A DNA stretch of 56,123 bases from Clostridium sp. (GCA_023663865.1 JAMPGU010000011.1:1-56123); one strand, 5' to 3'. Shown: positions 36,273-44,630, numbered from the stretch's first letter. The notes: a model not told the origin generated them from the letters alone. Numbers and translations are program-made.

Positions 36273-36886
36273 AGCGCTGTACGGTTATATCAGGTGCGCC
36301 GGAAAGTGATACAGCTTATTATTTAAGATACGTCGATGATTCTTATGTTATCTGCGCTGACAGCGGATACTTAAAATGCAAGGCACAGGGAATAAAGCCT
36401 GATTTAATAATCGGTGATTTTGATTCCTCAGCTGTTCCCGATGAAGGCTGTGAGCTGATTAAATTAAGTCCCCGCAAGGATGATAGTGATACTTTTCATT
36501 GTATACAGGTTGCGGTACAGCGTGGCTATAACGATATAACAATACTTGGTGGAATCGGTTCAAGGCTGGATCACACATATTCAAATATATTATCTGTGTT
36601 ATATTGCTTTGAGAATCATATCAAATGCAGTTTGGTGAACGCAAATAATTATATTACGATTGAGGAAGGTGCGATTGAACTACATAGAAATGAGTTTAAA
36701 TATTTTTCCTTATATGCTTTATTTGAAAAATGTGAGGGTTTAAGCATAGCCGGTGCCGAGTATAATCTTGATAATGTAGATTTGTTGCCATCATCTCAGT
36801 TAAATCAGAGTAACGAGTTTAAAGATGATGTTGTAAGGATTGAAATTAAAAAAGGAAAAATTATTTTAATTCGCAGTAACGATTAA
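36257..36886 (+). CDS. thiN: thiamine diphosphokinase
   Basis: Transfers pyrophosphate from ATP to thiamine. In this 209-residue protein VICADSGYLKCKAQGIKPDLIIGDFDSS is the catalytic domain signature, and DSDTFHCIQVAVQRGYNDITILGGIGSRLDHTYSNI completes the ATP and metal site. The C-terminal beta barrel that binds thiamine follows from about residue 125. It overlaps rsgA by 16 bases, consistent with coupling. Its position just before spoVM is as in Bacillus. Confidence 0.95.
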   Translation: MAVEIKRCTVISGAPESDTAYYLRYVDDSYVICADSGYLKCKAQGIKPDLIIGDFDSSAVPDEGCELIKLSPRKDDSDTFHCIQVAVQRGYNDITILGGIGSRLDHTYSNILSVLYCFENHIKCSLVNANNYITIEEGAIELHRNEFKYFSLYALFEKCEGLSIAGAEYNLDNVDLLPSSQLNQSNEFKDDVVRIEIKKGKIILIRSND

Positions 36887-36939
36887 ATCCTTCTTGCATA
36901 GTATGTAGTAAATACAACAAAAAAGAGGTGCTTACTACT

Positions 36940-37083
36940 ATGAAGAAAATGTGTCGGCGCGATTTTCTTTGGATTGCATTTGGCGTTGGTTGTGTCGCAT
37001 CCTGTTGTTTACCAACTGTGTGGATTACCAGAGTGCTTGCAATCGTAGTGATTATCCTCGGTATTGTTTGTTGTAAGAAATAG
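36940..37083 (+). CDS. 47-residue cysteine-rich small membrane protein
   Basis: A small gene with GAGGTG about ten bases before its ATG. The 47-residue product opens MKKMCRRDFLWIAFGVGCVA and has a hydrophobic span covering most of the protein, with six cysteines, including a CC pair in the middle (SCC), and a CCKK end. It is probably a single-span membrane or membrane-surface protein. It sits between thiN and spoVM in a run that otherwise matches Bacillus, so a sporulation link is possible but unproven. I do not recognise a named family. Confidence 0.7.
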   Translation: MKKMCRRDFLWIAFGVGCVASCCLPTVWITRVLAIVVIILGIVCCKK

Positions 37084-37095
37084 TGGGGGATATGT

Positions 37096-37185
37096 ATGAA
37101 GGTTGTATTAATTAAAAGTCCAAAGCTGTTAGCACCGTTACTTAGAACCTTGTTTAAAATTCAAAAAGTGAAAAATGAAACATAA
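37096..37185 (+). CDS. spoVM: stage V sporulation protein M (SpoVM)
   Basis: A 29-codon gene. The product opens MKVVLIKSPKLLAPLLRTLF, which lines up with Bacillus SpoVM (26 residues, MKFYTIKLPKFLGGIVRAML): I6, K7, P9, K10, L12 and R17 coincide. SpoVM is an amphipathic helix that inserts into the convex forespore membrane and anchors SpoIVA, starting coat and cortex assembly. Context supports it: it follows rsgA-thiN as in Bacillus, and sipL and spoIVA lie just downstream. GGGGG at six bases marks the start. A 12-bp terminator follows. Confidence 0.88.
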   Translation: MKVVLIKSPKLLAPLLRTLFKIQKVKNET

Positions 37186-37186
37186 A

Positions 37187-37230
37187 GAAAGGCTGCAGAT
37201 TACCTGCAGCCTTTCCTATTTTGAGTTTTT
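37187..37230 (+). terminator. intrinsic terminator after spoVM
   Basis: GAAAGGCTGCAG (37187-37198) pairs perfectly with CTGCAGCCTTTC (37204-37215) around ATTAC. The downstream tract is weak (CTATTTTGAGTTTTT), so some read-through toward sipL is possible. Confidence 0.75.
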
Positions 37231-37283
37231 ATAATACCTTTCAGCCTCAAATGAATTTCTTTTATCACAATTCAAAATTACTG

Positions 37284-37291
37284 CATATAAT
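37284..37291 (+). promoter_or_regulatory. possible sigma-E -10 element before sipL
   Basis: CATATAAT matches the mother-cell sigma-E -10 consensus CATAYAHT and lies 49 bases before the sipL start codon. I could not find a convincing -35. The same bases include TATAAT-like sequence, so a sigma-A reading is also possible. Confidence 0.35.
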
Positions 37292-37340
37292 AATGTCTCC
37301 TTGCATAAATTTTTATAGAAACTATAAAAGGAGACTTTGT

Positions 37341-38834
37341 ATGGAATTGTGTAAAGAATATAAAACATTAAACCAATCAACTGACAAGGACATAATGTGT
37401 GAGGGTTTTGAGGTTGAATATCAGGAGAACCTGCCGCAATACTTGGATGATATTGAAAGAATAATCAAATGCAGTGTAAGAAATAATGTGATTGATTATG
37501 AGTGCTCCAGCGGTGCGGTAAAGCTATATGGCAAAAGTATAATCAGCTTAACCTACGTTAATTGTGACGGCTGTCTTTTATCAAATATTTTTGAAGAAGA
37601 GTTTACGAAAACCTTTGACACAAACAGCAATGAGGATATTCGATTTGCCAGAATCAGCTTAAATACAAAGTATTCTAATTATAGGCTGGTAAATCAGCGC
37701 AGAATAGATATTCACAGCTCACTGAAGGCTTGTATTACAGTGTTTTACCACAATGATAACCAGTGCCTTGCAAATTGTGAAAATGCATTTGTAAAGGAAT
37801 ATACGCCGAATTGCTTGATTCATAAAAATGCAGGTATATGCAGTGAGGAATTTGATGAGATTTTTTCTATTTCAAATACAGGCTCACAGATAAAAAATAT
37901 TATTAATACATATTCCTCCTGCTATATCGAAGATAAAAAAATAATTAAGGATAAAATGCTTATCAAAACACGTGTTGAAATATCTGTGTTATATGAAAAT
38001 GACAACTCCGTTATTGATAAATGCTCTTACTCATTTTCCCTGAGTAAAATTATTGATTCAGGTAATTCCAGTGAGGATGATAAGCTGTTTGTTACAGCGG
38101 CAGTCTCCGGTATTTATGTTAAAACGAAAACTGACTCCAACAATAATCTCTGTAATATAGAGGTTGTAGGTAAGGTCACCTTTAATTATCAGCTCTATTC
38201 TACATCTGAAAATCAATATATTATTGATTCCTATATGCCTGATTATAACACGGAGCTGCAGCATAGCAGCATCAGAATTAAATCAAATCCGATATTTTAT
38301 TATGATGATAAAACCTTGGAGCTGAGCTTTGACAATGAAAAAAACATTGTTGAGATATTAGATATTAATGCTTATATCGTTGATGCTAAAATTATGGATT
38401 CCTCCATAGCTCTGACGGTAAGACTGTCCTATTTATATCATGATGAGGCGTCAACCCTGTGCTATTTTGATAAAACAATTACCGAGTCAATACTGCTTAA
38501 TGATGTTAAGCTTTTTGGCATAGGCAGTGCAAACATTATCAGCTTTGATTATGTAATAAAAAATGCAAATGCAGTAATGCTCAGATTAAATTTTGAATAC
38601 AGTGCTTTTTTATATAACAGTGAAGATGTAAGCTATGTTACGGATATCATCGCCGGTGATGAGAAGAGCAACAGCAATGCGCCCCAGCTAACCTTGTATT
38701 TCGCAAAAAAGAATGAGGATGTATGGGATATAGCAAAGCATTTTTCAACATCTGTATCATTAATTATGGACGAAAATGATTTGACCTCACAAGTAATTGA
38801 CAGTCAAAGAGTTTTACTAGTTCCGGGAATGTGA
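37341..38834 (+). CDS. sipL: SpoIVA-interacting coat protein SipL (SPOCS and LysM)
   Basis: A 497-residue protein with DUF3794/SPOCS-type sequence over most of its length (EGFEVEYQENLPQYLDDIERIIKCS near the start, repeated similar blocks to about residue 440) and a C-terminal LysM domain (about 446-496; TLYFAKKNEDVWDIAKHF, ending RVLLVPGM). This is the layout of SipL, the clostridial partner of SpoIVA in coat attachment. AAAGGAG eight bases upstream sets the ATG. It is nine bases before spoIVA, so the two partners are encoded together. Confidence 0.9.
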   Translation: MELCKEYKTLNQSTDKDIMCEGFEVEYQENLPQYLDDIERIIKCSVRNNVIDYECSSGAVKLYGKSIISLTYVNCDGCLLSNIFEEEFTKTFDTNSNEDIRFARISLNTKYSNYRLVNQRRIDIHSSLKACITVFYHNDNQCLANCENAFVKEYTPNCLIHKNAGICSEEFDEIFSISNTGSQIKNIINTYSSCYIEDKKIIKDKMLIKTRVEISVLYENDNSVIDKCSYSFSLSKIIDSGNSSEDDKLFVTAAVSGIYVKTKTDSNNNLCNIEVVGKVTFNYQLYSTSENQYIIDSYMPDYNTELQHSSIRIKSNPIFYYDDKTLELSFDNEKNIVEILDINAYIVDAKIMDSSIALTVRLSYLYHDEASTLCYFDKTITESILLNDVKLFGIGSANIISFDYVIKNANAVMLRLNFEYSAFLYNSEDVSYVTDIIAGDEKSNSNAPQLTLYFAKKNEDVWDIAKHFSTSVSLIMDENDLTSQVIDSQRVLLVPGM

Positions 38835-38843
38835 GGTTAAAGT

Positions 38844-40319
38844 ATGAACAGCAGTATTTATAATGATATTTCAAGAAGAACGAATGGTGATATTTATATT
38901 GGTGTGGTAGGACCTGTCAGGTCCGGTAAATCAACCTTTATCAAAAGATTTATGGATACCCTGGTGATACCTAATATTGATGACCCGTTTGTAAAAGAGA
39001 GAGCAATGGATGAGCTGCCCCAGTCTGCTGCCGGCAGAACGATAATGACAACAGAGCCGAAATTTATACCCGAGGAAGCTGTAGAGCTGAATATGAATGA
39101 TAGTCTGAAAATGAGGGTCAGACTGATTGATTGTGTCGGCTATATTGTTCCAAGCTCTGTGGGATACATTGAAGAGGAGCAGCCAAGAATGGTATCTACC
39201 CCTTGGTATGATGAGGAAATACCATTTAATATGGCAGCAGAAATCGGCACTAAAAAGGTAATTACCGAGCATTCAACAATCGGGCTGGTAATTACAACAG
39301 ACGGTTCAATCAGCTCCATTCCGCGTGATGAATATGAGGAGGCTGAGGAGCGTGTTATTGATGAGCTGAGAGCATTAGATAAGCCTTTTGTTGTGCTGAT
39401 GAACAGCACAGAACCAAAATCAATGCAGGTTGTAGAGCTTTGCACACAATTAACAGAAAAGTATTCCGTGCCGGTTGTTCCTGTAAATTGTCTTGAGCTT
39501 ACGGAAGCTGAGGTTAACGATATCCTGTCTGACATATTATATGAATTTCCTGTATCAAGTGTCGGCATTCATTTCCCGTCATGGATTAATTCACTGGAGA
39601 AGGATAATTATTTCAGGTCCTCTATATTCAGCAGCATTAAAGAAAATGTCAGTGTAATTCATAATATAAGGAGTATATCCTCCTTTGCAGACTGCCTTAA
39701 AGAAAATGAATATGTTGAATCAATAGCCGTTAATTCTCTTGACCTTTCCAACGGCAATGTTAGTATTAAACTTTTTGTGGATAACAAATACTTTTATCAG
39801 ATACTTAGTGAAAGTTGTAATATTACCATTAAGGATGAAAAGGATTTGATGAACAACTTCGTATCTTTGATTTCTATGAGGCGTGAATATGAACGATTCA
39901 CCAAGGCTCTCAATGATGTTGAGGAAACGGGATATGGAATTGTTATGCCTGAGATGAATGAGTTAACGCTGAGTGAGCCGGAAATTATGAAGCAGGGCGG
40001 ACGATACGGCGTAAGACTGAAAGCAAACGCACCGTCAATTCATATGATCAAGTGCAATACCTTTACCGAGGTGGCACCAATCGTTGGCAGTGAAAGTCAG
40101 AGTCAGGAGCTTGTTATGTATCTCCTTAAAGAGTTTGAGGAAAATCCTTCTGACATTTGGGAAACAAATATTTTCGGCAAATCACTGCACGAGCTGGTGC
40201 AGGAGGGACTGAATAACAAACTTTACAGAATGCCGTTAGATGCGCGTGATAAATTCAGAGAGACAATAGAACGTGTCATTAATGAGGGCTGTAACGGACT
40301 GATTTGTATAATACTTTAA
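38844..40319 (+). CDS. spoIVA: stage IV sporulation protein A (coat base ATPase)
   Basis: A 491-residue ATPase that polymerises on the forespore surface as the basal layer of the coat. The Walker A motif is VVGPVRSGKSTFIKRFMD (about residues 23-32), with GRTIMTTEPKFIPEEA as the switch-like region and LIDCVGYIVP as the DxxG strand. The length equals that of Bacillus SpoIVA. It follows sipL by nine bases, and a hairpin lies after it. In the family, the C-terminus binds SpoVM, whose gene is 1.7 kb upstream. Confidence 0.96.
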   Translation: MNSSIYNDISRRTNGDIYIGVVGPVRSGKSTFIKRFMDTLVIPNIDDPFVKERAMDELPQSAAGRTIMTTEPKFIPEEAVELNMNDSLKMRVRLIDCVGYIVPSSVGYIEEEQPRMVSTPWYDEEIPFNMAAEIGTKKVITEHSTIGLVITTDGSISSIPRDEYEEAEERVIDELRALDKPFVVLMNSTEPKSMQVVELCTQLTEKYSVPVVPVNCLELTEAEVNDILSDILYEFPVSSVGIHFPSWINSLEKDNYFRSSIFSSIKENVSVIHNIRSISSFADCLKENEYVESIAVNSLDLSNGNVSIKLFVDNKYFYQILSESCNITIKDEKDLMNNFVSLISMRREYERFTKALNDVEETGYGIVMPEMNELTLSEPEIMKQGGRYGVRLKANAPSIHMIKCNTFTEVAPIVGSESQSQELVMYLLKEFEENPSDIWETNIFGKSLHELVQEGLNNKLYRMPLDARDKFRETIERVINEGCNGLICIIL

Positions 40320-40335
40320 ATGTTATATCTAAATA

Positions 40336-40370
40336 AAAAAGGTCGCATTACGGATTGAATGCGACCTTAT
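40336..40370 (-). terminator. minus-strand terminator overlapping the DUF1294 stop
   Basis: AAGGTCGCATT (40339-40349) pairs with AATGCGACCTT (40358-40368). On the minus strand the 3' arm runs into CCTTTTTTATTT, a good T tract; the plus strand lacks one. The stem includes the last codons and the stop of the DUF1294 gene. Confidence 0.75.
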
Positions 40371-40638
40371 AAATTATCAAAATGATTATAACAATTTGTA
40401 AAAAGATTTCCAGTGGCAAGCCTATCATAAATTTTGCGTGCTTGGTTTTGTGATGAATTGCTTTCATAGTGAGGTACTCTCCCACAGCACCGCCCAGCAA
40501 GCCGATAAGCATTAGGACAGCTTCCGATATGCGCCATTTGTTTTTGATTGCACGTCTTTTGTCAATTATGGCAAGCAGTGCTGCCAGTATATTAATTATG
40601 ACAGCATAGCCAATAATTATAAAAATAATCTTATTCAT
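40348..40638 (-). CDS. DUF1294 small membrane protein
   Basis: A 96-residue membrane protein with three hydrophobic segments. The DUF1294 core is AIIDKRRAIKNKWRISEAVLMLIGLLGGAVGEYLTMKAIHHKTKH, typical of the family found alone or fused to cold-shock domains. Function is unknown. The gene start overlaps the end of the zinc-ribbon gene by four bases (ATGA), and its last codons lie in the terminator. Confidence 0.88.
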   Translation of the reverse strand: MNKIIFIIIGYAVIINILAALLAIIDKRRAIKNKWRISEAVLMLIGLLGGAVGEYLTMKAIHHKTKHAKFMIGLPLEIFLQIVIIILIIYKVAFNP

Positions 40639-40931
40639 ATTTTAGATTTGAACTGTGTAAGCTCTTTTAAATCCTCTTCAATAATAGCGGTTAAATCACC
40701 TTTTCTGAATTTTTCACCGTTTTCCTGATCGACAGTGAACACGGATGCACATTCAGGGCAGACAAGAAAATAAACCGTGCTTAAATCAAGCAGTGTGATT
40801 TTAGCAGCAAGTCTGCGCTCAAAATTTGAAAAAACACCGAATTGGGATTTCTTTTTACAGCAGGGGCAGGTAAGCTCCAATGTTTCCCCGCGGGATTTCA
40901 CCTTTATTGAATTACCAAGTCTATATTCCAT
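40635..40931 (-). CDS. zinc-ribbon protein of unknown function
   Basis: A 98-residue soluble protein with two cysteine knuckles, CPCCKKKSQF (about residue 22) and CPEC (about 58), a likely zinc ribbon, and an acidic helical end (LTAIIEEDLKELTQF). It is translationally coupled to DUF1294. I do not recognise a named family. Binding of nucleic acid or protein is possible but not shown. Confidence 0.72.
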   Translation of the reverse strand: MEYRLGNSIKVKSRGETLELTCPCCKKKSQFGVFSNFERRLAAKITLLDLSTVYFLVCPECASVFTVDQENGEKFRKGDLTAIIEEDLKELTQFKSKI

Positions 40932-40976
40932 TTATATCACCAAATATATATTACTATAAAATTAGGAAGTGTTCAA

Positions 40977-42134
40977 GTGTATAAAAAAATTATTTTGTCA
41001 GTATTTCTGATATTATGCCTCGCAGGCTGCAGTACAGCCGTAAAAAATGATAATCATGTTAAAACAGAGGAAGAATATGTACAGGCAGTTTGGATTGCGT
41101 ATTACGAGCTTTCTGAGCTGACACAAAATAATAATGAACAGGAATTTAAAAAAGAAATCGGACAGGTTTTCAAAGATTTAAAAAGCAAAGGCTTTAACCG
41201 AGTTACGGTTCAGGTCAGACCTTTTGCAGATGCTTTTTATAAATCAAGCTATTTCCCTGTGAGTGCATATGCCTTTGGAGAGCAGGGCGGTGCCCTTATT
41301 TATGATCCGCTGGAAATTATGGTTGACATTGCCCATAAGAATAAATTATCCATCGAAGCATGGATAAATCCATATCGTGTCAGCAATGCCATTGAATTTG
41401 AGGATTTATGCAGTGATAACTTTGCATGGAAGCTGAAAGATACGGAAGATCTAATTGTTTGTGACAGCGGAATATATTACAATCCTGCAAGTGAAAAAGC
41501 AAAGGACTTAATTGTCAACGGAGTCAGAGAAATTGCAAAGAATTATGAGGTTGACTCCATTTGCTTTGATGATTATTTTTATCCCGCAAAGGATAAAAGT
41601 ATAGATAAAAATTTCTATAAAGCATATAAGGAGGAAGGCGGTAAATCTGCTCTGGATGATTGGAGACGTGAAAATGTCTCCAATATGGTGTCATCCGTAT
41701 ATAAGGCAGTCAAAGAGATAAATCCCAACATAACATTCGGTATCAGCCCTGCATCCAATATGGATAATGATTACAAATCTTTGTATGCAGATGTTGAAAG
41801 GTGGGCGACAAATGAGGGCTATGTCGATTATATCTGCCCGCAGATATATTTTGGCTTTCAAAATGAAAGTCAGCCATTTATGGCAACCACAAAGGCGTGG
41901 GCGCAAATGACTGACTGTACGCTTTATATTGCGTTGCCCCTATATAAATCAGGCCTTGAGGATGAATTTGCAGGGGACAACGGCAAAAATGAATTTATTG
42001 AAAATAACAATATTGTTGCCAGACAGGTTATCTATCTGTCTAAGCTTGATAAAATACAGGGCTTCTACATATTTTCCTACAGCTCACTGAAGGATAATGA
42101 TGAAACAAACAATCTCTATTCTGCAATGCAGTAA
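40977..42134 (+). CDS. GHL10 (DUF187)-type glycoside hydrolase-like lipoprotein
   Basis: A 385-residue lipoprotein. The GTG start follows TTAGGAAG. The signal peptide ends in a lipobox, LCLAGC, with the cysteine near residue 18. The mature part is a TIM barrel-like DUF187/GHL10 domain: VQAVWIAYYELSE, FNRVTVQVRPFADAFYKSSYFPVSA, SIEAWINPYRVS, SICFDDYFYP and ITFGISPASNMDN. Related proteins are predicted hydrolases of peptidoglycan or surface glycans; activity here is inference. The last 19 bases overlap the end of mtaB on the other strand. Confidence 0.88.
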   Translation: MYKKIILSVFLILCLAGCSTAVKNDNHVKTEEEYVQAVWIAYYELSELTQNNNEQEFKKEIGQVFKDLKSKGFNRVTVQVRPFADAFYKSSYFPVSAYAFGEQGGALIYDPLEIMVDIAHKNKLSIEAWINPYRVSNAIEFEDLCSDNFAWKLKDTEDLIVCDSGIYYNPASEKAKDLIVNGVREIAKNYEVDSICFDDYFYPAKDKSIDKNFYKAYKEEGGKSALDDWRRENVSNMVSSVYKAVKEINPNITFGISPASNMDNDYKSLYADVERWATNEGYVDYICPQIYFGFQNESQPFMATTKAWAQMTDCTLYIALPLYKSGLEDEFAGDNGKNEFIENNNIVARQVIYLSKLDKIQGFYIFSYSSLKDNDETNNLYSAMQ

Positions 42135-43399
42135 TCCTTTGTAAAGGCAGATACTGTAACTGTGATGATTTTACCAATTAAATTTTCTTCTGATTTTATT
42201 CTAATTGGCAAATAGCTTTTGGTATAGCCCTGATAGATATTCTTTTCTACCTCATTTTCAAATAATACTTCAACGGATTTGCCGATCAGATTTTCCAGAT
42301 ATCGGTTTCTTATAGCATCCGTCTCTTGAATCATAATGGAAGCACGGCGCTCCTTTTCCGCCTTAGATACGTCATCGCCTCTTTTTGAAGCTGCCGTACC
42401 CTGACGTTCACTGTATGGAAAAACGTGAACCTTTTCAAATGCAATGCGCTTAACAAAATTAAGGCTGTCCATAAAATCGTCCTCGCTTTCCTGATGAAAG
42501 CCTACCATTACATCTGTCGTAATGCTTGCATCATCAAAGGAGCTTCTCAGCTTATCACAAAGCTGTCTGTATTCCTCTGATGTATAATGTCGGTTCATAT
42601 TCCTAAGCGTTCTGTTACAGCCGCTTTGAAGTGACAGATGGAACTGAGGACAGAATTTATCAATGCTTGCCAGCCTTTCTATAATGTCATCGGTTATATG
42701 GTCAGGCTCAAGACTGCCAAGGCGAATTCTAGATATTTCAGGATTGTCTGCACATATTTTTACTGCATCCACAATATCGAAATCTTCATTCTTACCGTAG
42801 GCTGACAGATTAATACCAACCAATACAATTTCTTTGATACCATTTGATGCCAGATTATCAATTTCTCTTTTTAATGCTTCGGGGCTTTTTGATCGTACTC
42901 TGCCTCTTGATTTAGGTATTATGCAGTATGAACAAAATCTGTCACAGCCGTCCTCAATCTTTACAAATGCTCTTATGCGTTCATTAAAGTTTTCTATGGA
43001 GCAGTCACGGAATTCATCTCCGTTTTTATGCTGATCTATACAGACTACACGCTTTTTTGATGCATTATATTGATTAATGAGGGATAATATATCTCCGTCA
43101 TTTTTGTTTGAAAAAATGATATCTGCCTCAGCCAATTCTTCAGCATCTTTAGGAAAAGCCTGGGGCATACAGCCTGTAAGAATGACAGCAGAATTTGGAT
43201 GCTTCCTTTTAAATTTTCTGATGTTCTGTCTTGTTTTCTGATCTGCTGTTGCAGTAACTGTGCAGGAATTTACAATATAATAATCGGCCTCGTCGTTAGG
43301 TGATACAATTTCAAAGCCTGCATTTTTCAGCAGCTCGCTCATATATTCGCTTTCATATTGGTTAACCTTACATCCAAGAGTGTAAAATGCAGCTCTCAT
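42116..43399 (-). CDS. mtaB: tRNA t6A37 methylthiotransferase MtaB
   Basis: Radical SAM enzyme that converts t6A37 to ms2t6A37 in tRNAs decoding ANN codons. The N-terminal UPF0004 domain has TLGCKVNQYESE, NSCTVTATAD and GCMPQ cysteines for the auxiliary cluster. The radical SAM motif is CDRFCSYCIIPKSRGRVRS (about residue 145). A C-terminal TRAM domain follows from about residue 365. Length (427) is normal. MtaB is favoured over MiaB by the GCKVNQYE and CTVTATAD forms. It ends antisense to the GHL10 gene. Confidence 0.95.
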   Translation of the reverse strand: MRAAFYTLGCKVNQYESEYMSELLKNAGFEIVSPNDEADYYIVNSCTVTATADQKTRQNIRKFKRKHPNSAVILTGCMPQAFPKDAEELAEADIIFSNKNDGDILSLINQYNASKKRVVCIDQHKNGDEFRDCSIENFNERIRAFVKIEDGCDRFCSYCIIPKSRGRVRSKSPEALKREIDNLASNGIKEIVLVGINLSAYGKNEDFDIVDAVKICADNPEISRIRLGSLEPDHITDDIIERLASIDKFCPQFHLSLQSGCNRTLRNMNRHYTSEEYRQLCDKLRSSFDDASITTDVMVGFHQESEDDFMDSLNFVKRIAFEKVHVFPYSERQGTAASKRGDDVSKAEKERRASIMIQETDAIRNRYLENLIGKSVEVLFENEVEKNIYQGYTKSYLPIRIKSEENLIGKIITVTVSAFTKDYCIAE

Positions 43400-43440
43400 A
43401 GGTCACCTCCAAATTTCTTTTTGAAAATTATATCAAAGTT

Positions 43441-43469
43441 TTGTTATGAATACAAGTTTTTGCTAATAT
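43441..43469 (+). promoter_or_regulatory. possible promoter of the DacF-like gene
   Basis: TTGTTA (43441-43446) and TGC-extended TAATAT (43464-43469) are 17 bases apart. The implied leader is only about 11 bases, which is short. Confidence 0.3.
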
Positions 43470-43486
43470 TATTTAGTGGTGATGAT

Positions 43487-44623
43487 ATGAAAAAAATTAT
43501 AATATTCTTATTGACCTTTACATTTTTACTCTGTGTGCCCAGCCCAATTTATGCCGCAGATAAGGAAAAGAAAGAAATAACTGTTAAATCAAGCATACTG
43601 ATGTGTATGAACACCGGTGATGTAATAAGCGAAGATAATGCATATGAGCATGTATCTCCAGCATCGGTTACTAAAATTATGAGTATACTCCTTATCCTTG
43701 AGGCAATTGACAGCGGTAAAATATCTCTTGATGATATGGTTGCTGCCAGTGAAAATGCTATGTCTAAGGGTGGTTCTCAAATCTGGCTTGAGGTCGGAGA
43801 AGAAATGAGCGTCAACGATTTGCTGAAAGCCGTTATCATTGCATCTGCAAACGATGCCTGCACACTTTTGGGAGAATATGTTGCCGGAAGTGACAGTGGC
43901 TTTGTTGATATGATGAACAGTAAGGTTAAGGAACTTGGGCTTTCCAACTCGCATTTTGAGAATTGCACCGGGCTAGACGATGAAATTACCAATCATTATT
44001 CCTGTGCATATGATTTGGCTGTGATTGCTTGTGAGGTAATGAAATATGATTTAGTAAAAGATTATTCCACTGTCTGGCTGGATTCACTCAGAAATGGTGA
44101 AACAGAGCTGAATAATACGAACAAGCTTGTTAACACCTATAACGGCATTACAGGGCTCAAAACCGGTACTACCTCCAACGCTGGCTTTTGTTTATGTGCA
44201 ACTGCATCCAGAGATAATATGGATTTAGTTTCCGTTGTGCTGGGGGCAGAGACCAGTGATGACAGATTTAACAAATCAATCCAGCTTCTTGATTACGGCT
44301 TTGCTAATTATAAAATAGAAAGCTTTGAAATTGATGACAGCAAGATTACCGAAGTTAAAGTAAAAAACGGAATTGTTAAGACAATTAAGCCAATACTAAA
44401 TAATAACAGTGTAATTCTTGTACCGAAGAGTTCTGCCGAGTTTGAATACGAGTATAATATTGCAGAGGAAATTGAGGCACCTGTAAAATCAGGTGATGTA
44501 CTTGGTGAAATCATTGTAAAATGCAATGATGAACAGGTTTCTTCTATTGAATTGAAGGCTGAGAGTGACGTTAATAAAATCAGTTTTGGCTATATTTTCA
44601 AATGTTTAATCAAGAATATATAA
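43487..44623 (+). CDS. D-alanyl-D-alanine carboxypeptidase (DacF/PBP5 type)
   Basis: A 378-residue secreted serine carboxypeptidase that trims the terminal D-Ala of peptidoglycan stems. The signal peptide is MKKIIIFLLTFTFLLCVPSP, cleaved near YAA. The motifs are SVTK (about residue 60, in SPASVTKIMSIL), SAN (about 121) and KTGTTS (about 224). A beta-sandwich C-terminal domain follows (about 260-350). GGTGATG precedes the ATG. No clear amphipathic membrane anchor is visible at the C-terminus, although the last residues are hydrophobic (FGYIFKCLIKNI). Confidence 0.93.
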   Translation: MKKIIIFLLTFTFLLCVPSPIYAADKEKKEITVKSSILMCMNTGDVISEDNAYEHVSPASVTKIMSILLILEAIDSGKISLDDMVAASENAMSKGGSQIWLEVGEEMSVNDLLKAVIIASANDACTLLGEYVAGSDSGFVDMMNSKVKELGLSNSHFENCTGLDDEITNHYSCAYDLAVIACEVMKYDLVKDYSTVWLDSLRNGETELNNTNKLVNTYNGITGLKTGTTSNAGFCLCATASRDNMDLVSVVLGAETSDDRFNKSIQLLDYGFANYKIESFEIDDSKITEVKVKNGIVKTIKPILNNNSVILVPKSSAEFEYEYNIAEEIEAPVKSGDVLGEIIVKCNDEQVSSIELKAESDVNKISFGYIFKCLIKNI

Positions 44624-44630
44624 AAAAATG

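Noticed and set aside
39140..39568. 142-codon minus-strand frame
   Set aside because: Antisense to spoIVA, serine/threonine-rich shadow of the other strand, no motif.
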